Shown one piece after another: positions 1-7,982 of a stretch of 26,932 bases of DNA (its first letter is position 1; each line of letters opens with the position of its first letter). The stretch is taken from IMG/VR virus record IMGVR_UViG_3300032069_000046, positions 1-26,932 of that record. One strand, written 5' to 3'. The translations under genes were made by a program, and so were the position numbers. This DNA comes from a virus. The notes beneath the pieces were generated by a model. That model was not told where the DNA came from, did not search any database, and saw only the letters and a program-made list of their open reading frames with translations.

Positions 1-2
1 TG

Positions 3-986
3 GGCGCGGATTATGAGGCGATTGACGTTGTAGATGGCAAGCTTCCGCATGGGTTGCACAATGCTGAGTTAAGCCTTGTGGCTGTGCCAGGTATTCCCGA
101 AACTAATGTGCAGATTTTGGAGAGTCTTCAGAGGGCTAAGGAGCAGCAGGAGTTTTGCGTTTTCTGTGGGAAGAATGCGGTGGAGTTTTGGCTTGGCTGC
201 TGTTCTGAATGTTTTGAAAAGTTGCCCATAGCTGAAAGTAAAAGGCAGGAATTACGGAAAATGAAAGATCCAAATTATGTTGCCCCGGCAAGTGTTTCTG
301 CAAGCCAGAACACGCCGAGAGGGATTGAAAACATGAAAGAGGAAGATTTGAAAAAGCTTGTGGAAGAGCAGGTGAAGAAAGCGTTGAAAGAACAAGGTAA
401 GCCTCCGAAAGTTTCTGAGGCGGAGTGGGATACGGCATACATCAATGATTTGCCAGATTCCGCTTTTGCCTACATTGCCCCAGGCGGAGAGAAGGATGAG
501 CAAGGTAAAACTGTTCCGAGAACCCTGCGAAATTTGCCTTACAAAAACGCGCAAGGCAATTTGGATGCTGACCATGTGCGGAACGCTTTAGCTCGTTTGG
601 ATCAGACGGATATTAGTGCTGAGGGCAAGGCTGAGGCGAAAAAGAAGCTTTGTGTTGCGGCTAAGGAGCTTAACATTGCTAGCGAGGTTTGTGGCTTAAC
701 GGATCAGGCTGAGGCTTTGCGTAAGGAGCTCAGTGAAACTAAGGCTAAGTTGACTGAAACGGAGAGTAAGCTTGCTGAAGCCCAGAAAACAATTGAACAA
801 TTGAAGCCTCCGGGTGGGCTTGTTAAGAATCCGCCTAAAACCATGCCTGTGGAAGAAACTGTGAAGATTCTTGAGAGTCTTTTGCCGAGTCCTGCGGTTG
901 AGCGGAGTACAATGGGCATGCAACGGGAATGTCAGGCGATACGTAGTGAAGTTTTGAAGTTGAAAGAGAGGATAAAAAGTGGATAA
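3..986 (+). CDS. Prohead protease/scaffold protein, C-terminal part (5' truncated)
   Basis: The reading frame is open to the left window edge, so the TTG at 54 is probably internal and the start lies outside. Numbering from that TTG, a Cys cluster (C35, C38, C49/C50, C53) forms a zinc-ribbon-like insert. It is followed by a segment (about 127-208) with the pattern LPYKNAQGN, then VRNALARLDQTDIS, then a Lys-rich helix. I know this pattern from phage protease-linked head proteins. A coiled coil follows (about 215-252) and then a charged tail, as in scaffolds. Position just before decoration and capsid genes supports a capsid maturation/scaffold role. The protease active site is not visible because the N-terminus is missing, so the protease assignment is inference; the scaffold-like C-terminus is what the sequence shows. 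Confidence 0.65.
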   Translation, partial: GADYEAIDVVDGKLPHGLHNAELSLVAVPGIPETNVQILESLQRAKEQQEFCVFCGKNAVEFWLGCCSECFEKLPIAESKRQELRKMKDPNYVAPASVSASQNTPRGIENMKEEDLKKLVEEQVKKALKEQGKPPKVSEAEWDTAYINDLPDSAFAYIAPGGEKDEQGKTVPRTLRNLPYKNAQGNLDADHVRNALARLDQTDISAEGKAEAKKKLCVAAKELNIASEVCGLTDQAEALRKELSETKAKLTETESKLAEAQKTIEQLKPPGGLVKNPPKTMPVEETVKILESLLPSPAVERSTMGMQRECQAIRSEVLKLKERIKSG

Positions 987-1182
987 GGATACAATTAAAG
1001 GCATTTTGGCGAAGTACAGTCCGCCTTTGTCTCCTTCGCAGATGGATGAGATTGCGTTTGCAATAGCGAATAAATCAGCTTACGAAATTGCTGAAATTTC
1101 AAAGTTGATTCAGGTTCCCAAATTTAAGAAAAAATCAAGGTCATCTCGTGTGACCGCAAGTAGCCGAGGACGAACTCGGTGA
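979..1182 (+). CDS. Small hypothetical protein in head operon
   Basis: A 67-residue protein starting at GTG 979, overlapping the preceding scaffold gene by 8 nt, which suggests translational coupling. It is helical in composition with a basic Ser/Arg/Lys-rich C-terminus (KKKSRSSRVTASSRGRTR), so nucleic-acid or protein contact is possible. I do not recognise a family. Its position between the scaffold and decoration genes suggests an accessory head function; that is inference only. Confidence 0.5.
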   Translation: MDKDTIKGILAKYSPPLSPSQMDEIAFAIANKSAYEIAEISKLIQVPKFKKKSRSSRVTASSRGRTR

Positions 1183-1213
1183 AAGCGAAAATAACTTTTT
1201 GGAGTGATGTCTA

Positions 1214-1645
1214 ATGGCTGACGTTTCGGGTAAGACTTGGATGGCGATAGGCGAGACAGACGATCCAAACGCTATCATTGAAAGTTTTGAGGCTGCAGCA
1301 ATCATAACCAAAGGCGACCCTGTTTATTTGAGTGCTGATGACAAAGTTAGCCCAGCAGCTGCAGCTCAGGAGTGCATTGGTATCGCTGTGAAAACTGTTG
1401 CTTTAGGAGCGATGTGCCCTGTTCTGATGCGTGGAAGAGTGAAAGTGAAGGCTGGTGGCGCCATAACTCGTGGTAAAGCGGTTATGGGTGGAGACGCTTC
1501 TAAAAGAATACTTATGTTTGCAGATCAGGCTATCGCTGAGGGTGGCACAGCAAACTACTCGATATATTATAACCGCAAACTTGGGACAGCTCTGGAAACA
1601 ACAACAGGTGCTGACGACTTGCTCTTCATCTATGTGGATAAGTGA
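1214..1645 (+). CDS. Capsid decoration/stabilisation protein, DUF2190-like
   Basis: 143 residues, ATG start with GGAG 8 nt upstream. The repeated small-residue beta pattern (ITKGDPVYLSADDKVSPA, then CIGIAVKTVALGAMCPVLMRGRVKVKAG, ITRGKAVMGG) is characteristic of DUF2190-type head decoration proteins, which sit on the capsid surface. These genes commonly lie immediately before the major capsid gene, as here. No signal peptide or membrane segment is seen. Length is within the range expected for the family. Family assignment is from pattern recognition, not from a search. Confidence 0.72.
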   Translation: MADVSGKTWMAIGETDDPNAIIESFEAAAIITKGDPVYLSADDKVSPAAAAQECIGIAVKTVALGAMCPVLMRGRVKVKAGGAITRGKAVMGGDASKRILMFADQAIAEGGTANYSIYYNRKLGTALETTTGADDLLFIYVDK

Positions 1646-1651
1646 TTTGCC

Positions 1652-2608
1652 ATGAAGCCTAAACTTTTTGAAAGCCTAATGCAGAAAGACAGTGAACACA
1701 AGCAGATTTACGAGAAGCTGAAGGAAAAGGCAACGGCGCATCCATTTTTCAAAAGGTATTGCGATAGAGGCATCAAGGAAGGCTTTTTTAGTGATATGGC
1801 TGGCGCCTTGGGCAGGATGCATGACACTCTTGTTGAAGCGGCGTGGCCTGAGCTTATTGGCAGGAACATCATTACGGTTCGACCTACAACTGAGGTTATG
1901 GAACGTTTTCCGCTTGACGTAGGGGCAGTTGCATACGAGTATGCTGAGGGTGCTGTCGCTAGGCTGAGTGGAAAAAAGAAAAGCACTATTGATATTAGCA
2001 CAAACATTCTGGCCGATGCATCTGATGAATGGACTCGTGAATACATTGAAGATGCGACTTGGAACGTGATGGATAACGCTGTCGAAAATGTTGGAAGAGC
2101 TCTGGGCGAAAAGGAAACAAGCAAGATTATTGCGCTTTACGCTGCAATTGCGGGGGGCGACTTGGCTGGTGGGTCTGAACTGGCTGGTGGTGGCGCTGTA
2201 CTTGATTGGGCTAAGTTGCTTTCGTTGCATAATGCTGTGCGTGGCGAAAACTGGCGTCCTACAGTTCTAGCGATTAACGAGATGCAACTGCATCAATTGT
2301 TGAACGATGACAAGTTTATCCATGCCCAGTATCTACCTTCTGGCCAGACGAATCTTGAGCAGGGCATTGTCACAAGTGTTTTGGGCATGAAAGTTCAAGC
2401 TAGCACTCTTGTATCTAATGGAACTGCTTATGCAATTGATACTCGAGTGGCTGCTGTTATGCTGTTGCGTAGAGATGTAACTGTTGAAGACTGGGAAGAC
2501 GTTAAAACAGGCGAATACGGCGTGAGAGGTACAACACGCTTTGGCTTAGGTGTTCTGCGTAGCAATGCAGTTGCCCGTATGACTGGAATCAAAACTACAT
2601 TAACGTAA
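1652..2608 (+). CDS. Major capsid protein (HK97 fold)
   Basis: 318 residues, ATG start 6 nt after the decoration gene. An N-terminal helical part (1-75) precedes the conserved head-protein pattern: AAWPELIGRNIITVRPT (about 64-80), the P-domain-type region with long helices (about 120-170), LHNAVRGENWRPTVLAINEMQLHQLL, and a C-terminal segment (DVTVEDWEDVKTGEYGVRGTTRFGLGVLRSNAVARMTGI) typical of HK97-fold coat proteins closing the A domain. It assembles the icosahedral shell with the scaffold/protease encoded upstream. There is no obvious long delta domain at the N-terminus, agreeing with a separately encoded scaffold. High confidence on role, lower on exact family. Confidence 0.82.
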   Translation: MKPKLFESLMQKDSEHKQIYEKLKEKATAHPFFKRYCDRGIKEGFFSDMAGALGRMHDTLVEAAWPELIGRNIITVRPTTEVMERFPLDVGAVAYEYAEGAVARLSGKKKSTIDISTNILADASDEWTREYIEDATWNVMDNAVENVGRALGEKETSKIIALYAAIAGGDLAGGSELAGGGAVLDWAKLLSLHNAVRGENWRPTVLAINEMQLHQLLNDDKFIHAQYLPSGQTNLEQGIVTSVLGMKVQASTLVSNGTAYAIDTRVAAVMLLRRDVTVEDWEDVKTGEYGVRGTTRFGLGVLRSNAVARMTGIKTTLT

Positions 2609-2636
2609 ACTTAGCTGTCCAAGGTTAGACTGGAAA

Positions 2637-2903
2637 TTGGCAAGGTTCAGCGGTAAATGTAGCAAGTGCGGAAAAGTGCATTACTCCGACTATAAAGATG
2701 TCGTTGTCTGTGACTGCTGGAAATATTGTCCTCAGTGTGGCGCCTTAATGGTGCCTTACACTCCTAACTTGGCACCTAACACTTACGGCATGGATGACAG
2801 ACGTGACTTGCAGATTCTGATGGTCTGTAATAACACTGCTGCACACTCAGATAATTCCCCCTTTTATAGTACGCAAAAACCTGTTGAGGTCCAGTTAACA
2901 TGA
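2637..2903 (+). CDS. Small zinc-ribbon protein
   Basis: 88 residues from TTG 2637. Visible metal-binding pairs: CSKC near residue 8-11 and CPQC near 35-38, with further Cys in CDCW and a C-terminal half of unknown fold. It overlaps the next gene by 4 nt (ATGA), so the two are coupled. Zinc-ribbon miniproteins are frequent in archaeal viruses, where they act in transcription or virion assembly. The job here, between capsid and portal genes, is unknown. The start is uncertain because the Shine-Dalgarno upstream is weak. Confidence 0.6.
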   Translation: MARFSGKCSKCGKVHYSDYKDVVVCDCWKYCPQCGALMVPYTPNLAPNTYGMDDRRDLQILMVCNNTAAHSDNSPFYSTQKPVEVQLT

Positions 2904-3139
2904 AAAAACTGAAGGAAAGATTAGCGCTTGCAAAAATCATTTTATATCAACTTAGCAGAAGCGATGTGTCTCGCTCTCAACTTGAGAAAAAAGCAATAAT
3001 CGAGTGTGGGACTCACAGCACGTTCGAGGCTATTTTTCAATATTTGATTGAGAATGGCTACGTCGAGAAAACAGGAAGAGAACATCGTGCACTGTACCGT
3101 ATCACGGATAAGGGTAAACGGTTTTTTGAGGGCATCTAA
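2900..3139 (+). CDS. Winged-helix DNA-binding protein
   Basis: 79 residues, start ATG overlapping the previous stop. The pattern of three helices followed by a hairpin (SRSQLEKKAIIECG, FEAIFQYLIENGYVEKTG, then the wing ending in LYRITDKGKRFFEGI) is a typical archaeal winged helix, and the ITDKGKRF ending is common in such regulators. Its stop codon directly abuts the portal start (TAAATG). A transcription factor embedded in the head operon could regulate late genes, or it could be a small DNA-binding packaging factor. The fold call is good; the target is unknown. Confidence 0.65.
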   Translation: MKKLKERLALAKIILYQLSRSDVSRSQLEKKAIIECGTHSTFEAIFQYLIENGYVEKTGREHRALYRITDKGKRFFEGI

Positions 3140-4381
3140 ATGGCTCAGCCTCACATTAAAAAGCCAAGTTTATGGAGTCGGTTGCGAGAGGCTTTTACAA
3201 AGCAGTCTTCAGGATATGCTTATCCCAATGCGAAAACTTTCAGTGAGACAGCGCTTATTCCGCTTGCTGATGTTATGACGCTTTATGAAAGGGACCCGAC
3301 GTGTAAGGCTAGTGTTGACTTGCTGGCTGCTTCTAGCGTGGGAATGGGCTTCTACACGACTATTAATGAACAGTATGAGAGGGCTGAAGAGGCTAAGCGT
3401 GTAGTGGACAAATTTAACGAAGATGTGAATCTGGATGGGCTTCTCAATGATATGGCTCGTGTCCTTATTGCATGCGGAAATGATTTTTGGCTTAAGCTTA
3501 CGCCTGAAAATTTGGCTGATCTACACAGGCTGCCCATAGATGTAGTGGAAAAGATTGAGCAGAGTTACATACAAGATAGTTTAAAGATTCCTTACAAAGT
3601 GGAAAGTTTCAAGCTTGGACGTGCCTATGGTGATAAAAGCCTTAACCCCAATGCTGTTATTCATTGGCGAATTAACTGTGTGGGGCAGTCAGCGTTTGGC
3701 ATAGGCATTCTACAAGTTTTGCTTCATACGTTAACGATTAACTCGGATAAACGTCCTGCCTACGCTTGGATGAAGTCAAAAATTGAGAAGCTGATACCGA
3801 ATATTTTTCTTAAGTATGCAGGGCCTCATGTTGTTGTGCAATTGGAAGGACAGAAGAAAGAGACGATTGAAAAGTTTGAGGCTGCGATAAAAAATGCTCC
3901 TGAAGAGGGTGCATGGCTTTTCTCAGGCGCCAAAAATGTAAGCGTTAACCCAGTGACGATTGATCCCAGGTCTCGTTTTGAATATTACATCGATCACATA
4001 GTTAACCAGTTTTACCTCGGATGTGAAACTCCTCTCCCACGATTGTTTAGTACACCTGGCTTCACAGAGGCTTCAGCAAAAGCAGCCTTGGAGCTCCAGG
4101 ACATGATTATCAATCCTGTTCAACGTTACATAAAGCGTCAAGTGGAAAGAGACATTTTCGACGTGATTTTGAATCAAGCAGGCTTCAATCCTGCAGAAGC
4201 TAAGGTCCGCCTTAATTGGGGAACGCCAGAAACTCCTGAAGTTATAGCGGCAGACCTTATTCATGCTGCTGAGTTGGGTTTAATCCGTTCAGAAGAGTTT
4301 CGGAAGAATGCGGTTAAGTTTGGTTGGGAGTTGTGGGAGCCTCAGCAGCAGTCCAATGCTTCTCAGGAGGTTAAAAAGTGA
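3140..4381 (+). CDS. Portal protein
   Basis: 413 residues, ATG start. The sequence follows the portal layout: an N-terminal segment with DVMTLYERDPTCKASVDLLAASSVGMGF (about 42-72), a mixed alpha/beta wing including VLIACGNDFWLKLTPENLADLHRLPIDVV, and the clip/stem core with AVIHWRI, GIGILQVLLHTL and QFYLGCETPLPRLFSTPGFTEASAKAALELQDM. The last part, with PVQRYIKRQVERDIFDVIL, is a classic portal signature for the helix before the crown. It forms the dodecameric ring through which DNA is packaged by the terminase encoded at 14071. It is placed after, not before, the capsid gene. Confidence 0.88.
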   Translation: MAQPHIKKPSLWSRLREAFTKQSSGYAYPNAKTFSETALIPLADVMTLYERDPTCKASVDLLAASSVGMGFYTTINEQYERAEEAKRVVDKFNEDVNLDGLLNDMARVLIACGNDFWLKLTPENLADLHRLPIDVVEKIEQSYIQDSLKIPYKVESFKLGRAYGDKSLNPNAVIHWRINCVGQSAFGIGILQVLLHTLTINSDKRPAYAWMKSKIEKLIPNIFLKYAGPHVVVQLEGQKKETIEKFEAAIKNAPEEGAWLFSGAKNVSVNPVTIDPRSRFEYYIDHIVNQFYLGCETPLPRLFSTPGFTEASAKAALELQDMIINPVQRYIKRQVERDIFDVILNQAGFNPAEAKVRLNWGTPETPEVIAADLIHAAELGLIRSEEFRKNAVKFGWELWEPQQQSNASQEVKK

Positions 4382-4460
4382 TTTTCCTTTCTCCTCAATT
4401 TCAGCTGACCTTCTGGGAAGCGGATACTTACTTCATGCTCACCCGAAAGAGGTGGGAGTA

Positions 4461-4468
4461 GGAGGTGA
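4461..4468 (+). promoter_or_regulatory. Strong Shine-Dalgarno (GGAGGTGA)
   Basis: A perfect GGAGGTGA precedes two candidate ATGs, at 4471 and 4478. Spacing is 2 nt to the first and 9 nt to the second, so it selects the 4478 start, which alone gives the signal-peptide protein. Confidence 0.7.
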
Positions 4469-4477
4469 AAATGGAAA

Positions 4478-4900
4478 ATGAGGAAAATGGTTTTTGCGGT
4501 TATCTTCTTTGTGGTTGCAAGTTTGGTTATGGCTTCGGCGCCTTTGGCTTTTGCTCAGGGCGAATCCGTACCTACGCCAGGGTTCCAACCAATCTATGAA
4601 GTCTTTAAAAGCATTGGATACGCTGCGCCTATAGCTGTTCTGGTGGGTTTGGTAACTTGCATCTTTGGTTACTTAAAGTCGACACCTCCAGAGGAGTTTA
4701 AGCTTGTTCAGTTCATCTACACCTTCCTGATCAGCTTGATAATTGGGATTGCTACAATCTATGGTGGATGGACTTATGCACAGATTTCAGAGTGGCTTGC
4801 GAATGGTTGCTTAAGCGTTTGGCTCTATTGGAGTGCGAAGATAATTGCAAAAAAGTTAAGCTGGATACCAAGAGCGACAGGCCCACCGGCAACAGCTTAG
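4478..4900 (+). CDS. Membrane protein with signal peptide and two further helices
   Basis: 140 residues. An N-terminal hydrophobic stretch (about 4-25, ending APLAFAQG) looks like a cleavable signal peptide. Two transmembrane helices follow at about 47-67 (YAAPIAVLVGLVTCIFGYL) and 79-101 (FIYTFLISLIIGIATIYGGW), then an amphipathic, Trp-containing tail. This resembles small pilin-like or holin-like membrane proteins, but I cannot assign a family. It stands alone between the portal and a convergent regulator, with a strong ribosome binding site. A role in host envelope passage or virion egress is possible; that is inference. Confidence 0.6.
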   Translation: MRKMVFAVIFFVVASLVMASAPLAFAQGESVPTPGFQPIYEVFKSIGYAAPIAVLVGLVTCIFGYLKSTPPEEFKLVQFIYTFLISLIIGIATIYGGWTYAQISEWLANGCLSVWLYWSAKIIAKKLSWIPRATGPPATA

Positions 4901-4932
4901 ATTGGCATTTGTCTTTTAGCTGCCAAATTCCC

Positions 4933-4938
4933 TTTTTT
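4933..4938 (+). terminator. T-run between convergent genes
   Basis: A TTTTTT run on the plus strand 32 nt after the membrane protein gene stop. Archaeal transcription commonly ends at oligo-T without a hairpin. The site lies in the 87-nt gap before the end of the oppositely transcribed regulator, where termination is expected. Confidence 0.35.
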
Positions 4939-4987
4939 GTTTGGATTAAGATCATATTGAGTGAGTGACGTTTAACACGGAATGGCA

Positions 4988-5326
4988 TTAATCTTCTTTC
5001 CGCTTTATTTCCAAAATTAACTTTTGTCTCCTGACACGCCATTTACCAACAAGTTCATCTGCAGGGTCAAATCCAGCATCCCTAAGTAAGGATGACGGAA
5101 TCGAAATTAACCTTGTTTGGGAATGGGAGACATTAATTAGTTTGTGCCATCCATCTGGACACAAACCTTCACTATGAGAACGTATCAAACCTTGTGTAGA
5201 AAAGTGATAGTGTAGGTTACTGACACTAATGCCATATTTTTTGCTTAATTTTTCTATAGACGTTCCTTGTTTGTAGTCAGAAATAATTTGGTCAAGAGGA
5301 AATCTGCTTCCTTTTTTAAACGGCAT
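4988..5326 (-). CDS. HTH + AbrB-like transition regulator
   Basis: 112 residues on the strand opposite to all surrounding virion genes. Residues 10-47 form a resolvase-type helix-turn-helix (IISDYKQGTSIEKLSKKYG, then SVSNLHYHF as recognition helix). Residues about 62-108 resemble a SpoVT/AbrB swapped-hairpin domain (TRLISIPSSLLRDAGFDPAD, then KLILEI). Two different DNA-binding modules in one small protein is an uncommon combination. The start ATG is preceded by AAAGGTGAAAGG on its strand, a good ribosome binding site. Two palindromes lie 34-62 nt upstream of the start, suggesting self-regulation. It may control the late operon starting at 5536, which is transcribed away from the same gap. Confidence 0.7.
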   Translation of the reverse strand: MPFKKGSRFPLDQIISDYKQGTSIEKLSKKYGISVSNLHYHFSTQGLIRSHSEGLCPDGWHKLINVSHSQTRLISIPSSLLRDAGFDPADELVGKWRVRRQKLILEIKRKED

Positions 5327-5535
5327 TTAACCTTTCACCTTTTCGTTTAACGCAACAAGGTTAATCGTCGATTAACTTAAATTTTAAGCCTTTCTAAACG
5401 CGCATTATTTTTTCGTAGCTTCTGGGAAAAACTTATTTTTTCAGGCTTATTCTTTAAGAAAATTCTTTAAATTGTGCTTTTTTCTCGGTTTAAAGCATAG
5501 AAAAATGGGCTAGACCGCAAAAGGAGCTGGATTTA
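5327..5535. promoter_or_regulatory. Divergent intergenic region, late-operon promoter candidate
   Basis: 209 nt with no gene, between the minus-strand regulator and the plus-strand connector operon. Besides the two palindromes it holds AT-rich boxes on the plus strand (TTCTTTAAATT near 5464 and GGTTTAAAGC near 5489) that could be the TATA element of the neck/tail operon. GGAG lies 9 nt before the TTG at 5536. Exact promoter position cannot be fixed from sequence alone. Confidence 0.45.
5360..5388. promoter_or_regulatory. Two adjoining palindromes: candidate operator and TATA element
   Basis: GTTAATCG-T-CGATTAAC (5360-5376) is an 8+1+8 perfect palindrome. CTTAAA-T-TTTAAG (5376-5388) is a 6+1+6 palindrome sharing the C at 5376. 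Read on the minus strand, the AT-rich second element sits where the TATA box of the regulator gene would be. The first palindrome falls downstream of it, near the expected transcription start. This is the arrangement of a repressor operator. Binding by the product of 4988-5326 is inference. Confidence 0.6.
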
Positions 5536-5889
5536 TTGGCGTCTGTTAGCGTTGATGACGTTCGAGATGTGATTAATGTTAATGCTGCAGGCGTTCCAGA
5601 CGTTAAGGTTTTGAAGATGATTAAGCGAGCTGAGGTTACGCTTGAACTGGAGCTTGACGAAGAAATAGACTATAACAATTGCTCGGATGCAGAAAAGGAG
5701 TTTATCACGGTTCTGGCAGCAATCTACGCTATCTGCTATCTCACGGGAGGCTCCGCTGTTGGATTAAGCTTCAGTCTTGGAGACGAAAATGTAAGTGTTC
5801 TCAGCAATGCTCCACCGTTAAATGTTTTGCAGGCTGAAGTTGAACGAATTTTGGAAAAACTGAAAACGCCTTATGTTGGGAGAGCGTGA
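5536..5889 (+). CDS. Head-tail connector (gp6-like adaptor)
   Basis: 117 residues from TTG 5536. All-helical pattern with VDDVRDVINVNAAGVPDVKVLKMIKRAEVTLE, then AEKEFITVLAAIYAICYLTGG and a C-terminal helix, as in HK97 gp6-like adaptor proteins that dock on the portal ring. The start is chosen from the ribosome binding site AAGGAG. It overlaps the next gene by 4 nt (GTGA). First gene of the neck/tail operon; the neighbour order connector, head closure, tail terminator, tail tube is standard and supports the call. Confidence 0.7.
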   Translation: MASVSVDDVRDVINVNAAGVPDVKVLKMIKRAEVTLELELDEEIDYNNCSDAEKEFITVLAAIYAICYLTGGSAVGLSFSLGDENVSVLSNAPPLNVLQAEVERILEKLKTPYVGRA

Positions 5890-7982
5890 TATTGGGAACA
5901 GTTCCCGAAGCTTATTATCAATTCATAATGCATTACGCTCCTTACTTTTACGTGATAGCCACAGCCATGAGTCAGGACCCGCCCGCTGGACAAAAGAACG
6001 TAACGGTTGCAGATGGCACTAAGTTTAGCGCTGGCATGCCCTGCGAAATCAAAGACTCAGCTCACAGCGAATGGAATGAAGTTGATTCAGTGGCTGGCAA
6101 TGTCGTGACCATGAAAAACAATCTGGCGTACACTTATTATGTGGCGAAGGGCGGAAGGGTTGATCATGCCGACTTAGATTATGGAAAGGGTGCTTTCCCA
6201 GCTGCTTTTGCTGTCGAGTTTCTTTACGAGGCTTATTCTGCTACTCAATTCGTTTCCAAGCAAGCGGAGATTCTCTCAAAAATAACGAGCCTAGCTGATT
6301 GGCTTTTGACTCAGCAATGCACACATCCAGCGACGAAGGCGTATGGCGGGTTCAAATCCGGCGAATCTTCAACTCAATACTACAGTATCGATGCGGGTCG
6401 TGTTATTCCTGCCTTGCTTAAGGCGTATGCTCTGGTCGGCACTTCAGGTTATCTTGATGCTGCTAAACTTGCGGGGTACACTTTTCTCTATAACATGCAG
6501 CACAAGCCAAGTGAGTTAAGCATTCACGACAAATACTATGGCGGTTTTGCACGGTATGTTACGTCTGCGATGTTCGAGTCAAACATTGTAACCGTGACAG
6601 GTGACTGGGATTTCGATAATGGTCCAAATCGTCATTTGGCGGAAACTTTTACGCCTGAGAACACGCATAAAATTGAGTCTGTTAAGCTGAGGTTGAGTAG
6701 GGCGGGTTCTCCGGGAACTATTCTGATTTCAATCAGAAACACGACTGATGGAAAACCAGTCGGCGGAGATTTATGTTCTGGAACTATGGATGGTAACACT
6801 TTAACAACTGACCAATATGGAGCTGTCTATGAAATAGCGTTGGGTGCAGGGGTCGTTCTTGAAGCAGGTGTTCAGTACGCAATCATCATCAGATGTCCAA
6901 ATGCTACAAGTTCGGATTTTATACTGGTTTGGCTTGTTTCTGTGGACAGTTATCCGAGTGGAACGGTGGTTTATTCAGCGGATGGAAGCACTTGGACAAT
7001 ATATTCAAATATGGATTTCTATTTCGAAGAATGGGGATTTGATTACTCTCAACCGATGGACATTGAATGTCTTTACGATTTTATCGGGTTGCAAATGCTT
7101 GCGGAAAGTTATGACACGGCTAACAAAACACGCTATGAAACAATGATGGCTGATGCGGTTGGTTTCCTGCGTGATGGCTTTGAAGAACTTTACTTGTGGT
7201 TTGACCCTAAGCCTTTCGGCGATGGGAAATGGCATAGGGTAGGCATTAACGAAACTGAAGTTTATGATGACCCTGTGAGCTTCGCTCTTTTAGGCTTATA
7301 CACTTATGAAGCTTGGAGTCTCACGTGCCAGAGAGTTTACAATTTCGTCCAAACCATTAGGGCTTCGGGGCAATATCCTGCTTATTGGCCAGAGGTCTGT
7401 TGGCCAGGCTACATTGACGTGGTCACGAGGTTTCCTGCATGCGCCTATTATGATGCGATAACCACAGGAATCCTTTGGAAAATTCGCAAGGAAAGAGATC
7501 CGCCAAGCTTCAAATTGGCTCATGACGTGGTTTCAAAATATAGTGATGAGTTTCTCTATTGGGGTCCTGTTTTCACGGATTATAGTCCGATCACGGCGCA
7601 GAAGGCTATGGCAAACGTCACTTGGTTAGCTAGGATGTTTTTGAATTATGAGGAGCCCCTAACGAAATTCACGCAAATTTTGAATAGTAAAGGCGAGGCT
7701 GTCCTGCTTTATCCAGTCCGTCAAGCTGTCGAGATTGTTTCCTATGGCGAGCCCCTGGACGTTTTGGCGATTGTTTCGCCTGTGAGAGCTGAAGAGGTTC
7801 TTCTTGAGGCTGGGTATCTGCTTAACGACTATCTTGCCTTCTACACTTTTGTGCCAGTCCGCAATCATGACAAGATACGTCGCAAGGGCGAGGACTACGA
7901 GATTCAAACTCTGCAACCCTTCACTTACGAGAACCAGACAATCTATTTCAAATCAATCGCCAGGAGGTTGTTGGCAACTTGA
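5886..7982 (+). CDS. Glycosidase-like toroid fused to head-closure domain
   Basis: 698 residues from GTG 5886. About 1-65: small beta-rich segment (VTVADGTKFSAGMPCEI). About 65-220 and 390-600: helical repeats with aromatic/acidic loops resembling an (alpha/alpha)6 toroid of glycoside hydrolases or polysaccharide lyases. About 225-385: inserted beta-sandwich beginning ESVKLRLSRAGSPGT, with AGVQYAIIIRC. About 605-698: a compact beta domain ending IRRKGEDYEIQTLQPF and FKSIARRLL, which looks like a siphovirus head-closure (gp16/stopper-type) protein. Head closure in this family is usually only about 100-120 residues, matching the C-terminal part alone. The toroid would then be displayed at the neck, where it could cleave or bind surface glycans. 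Catalytic residues could not be assigned. Confidence 0.6.
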   Translation: MILGTVPEAYYQFIMHYAPYFYVIATAMSQDPPAGQKNVTVADGTKFSAGMPCEIKDSAHSEWNEVDSVAGNVVTMKNNLAYTYYVAKGGRVDHADLDYGKGAFPAAFAVEFLYEAYSATQFVSKQAEILSKITSLADWLLTQQCTHPATKAYGGFKSGESSTQYYSIDAGRVIPALLKAYALVGTSGYLDAAKLAGYTFLYNMQHKPSELSIHDKYYGGFARYVTSAMFESNIVTVTGDWDFDNGPNRHLAETFTPENTHKIESVKLRLSRAGSPGTILISIRNTTDGKPVGGDLCSGTMDGNTLTTDQYGAVYEIALGAGVVLEAGVQYAIIIRCPNATSSDFILVWLVSVDSYPSGTVVYSADGSTWTIYSNMDFYFEEWGFDYSQPMDIECLYDFIGLQMLAESYDTANKTRYETMMADAVGFLRDGFEELYLWFDPKPFGDGKWHRVGINETEVYDDPVSFALLGLYTYEAWSLTCQRVYNFVQTIRASGQYPAYWPEVCWPGYIDVVTRFPACAYYDAITTGILWKIRKERDPPSFKLAHDVVSKYSDEFLYWGPVFTDYSPITAQKAMANVTWLARMFLNYEEPLTKFTQILNSKGEAVLLYPVRQAVEIVSYGEPLDVLAIVSPVRAEEVLLEAGYLLNDYLAFYTFVPVRNHDKIRRKGEDYEIQTLQPFTYENQTIYFKSIARRLLAT

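Noticed and set aside
1676-2230. Long minus-strand ORF of 184 codons opposite the capsid gene
   Set aside because: Antisense shadow of the strongly supported major capsid gene; composition is unlike a real protein and it has no ribosome binding site.
4471-4478. ATG 4471 as a separate start in another frame
   Set aside because: Only 2 nt from the Shine-Dalgarno core, too close, and the frame does not give a recognisable protein; ATG 4478 does.
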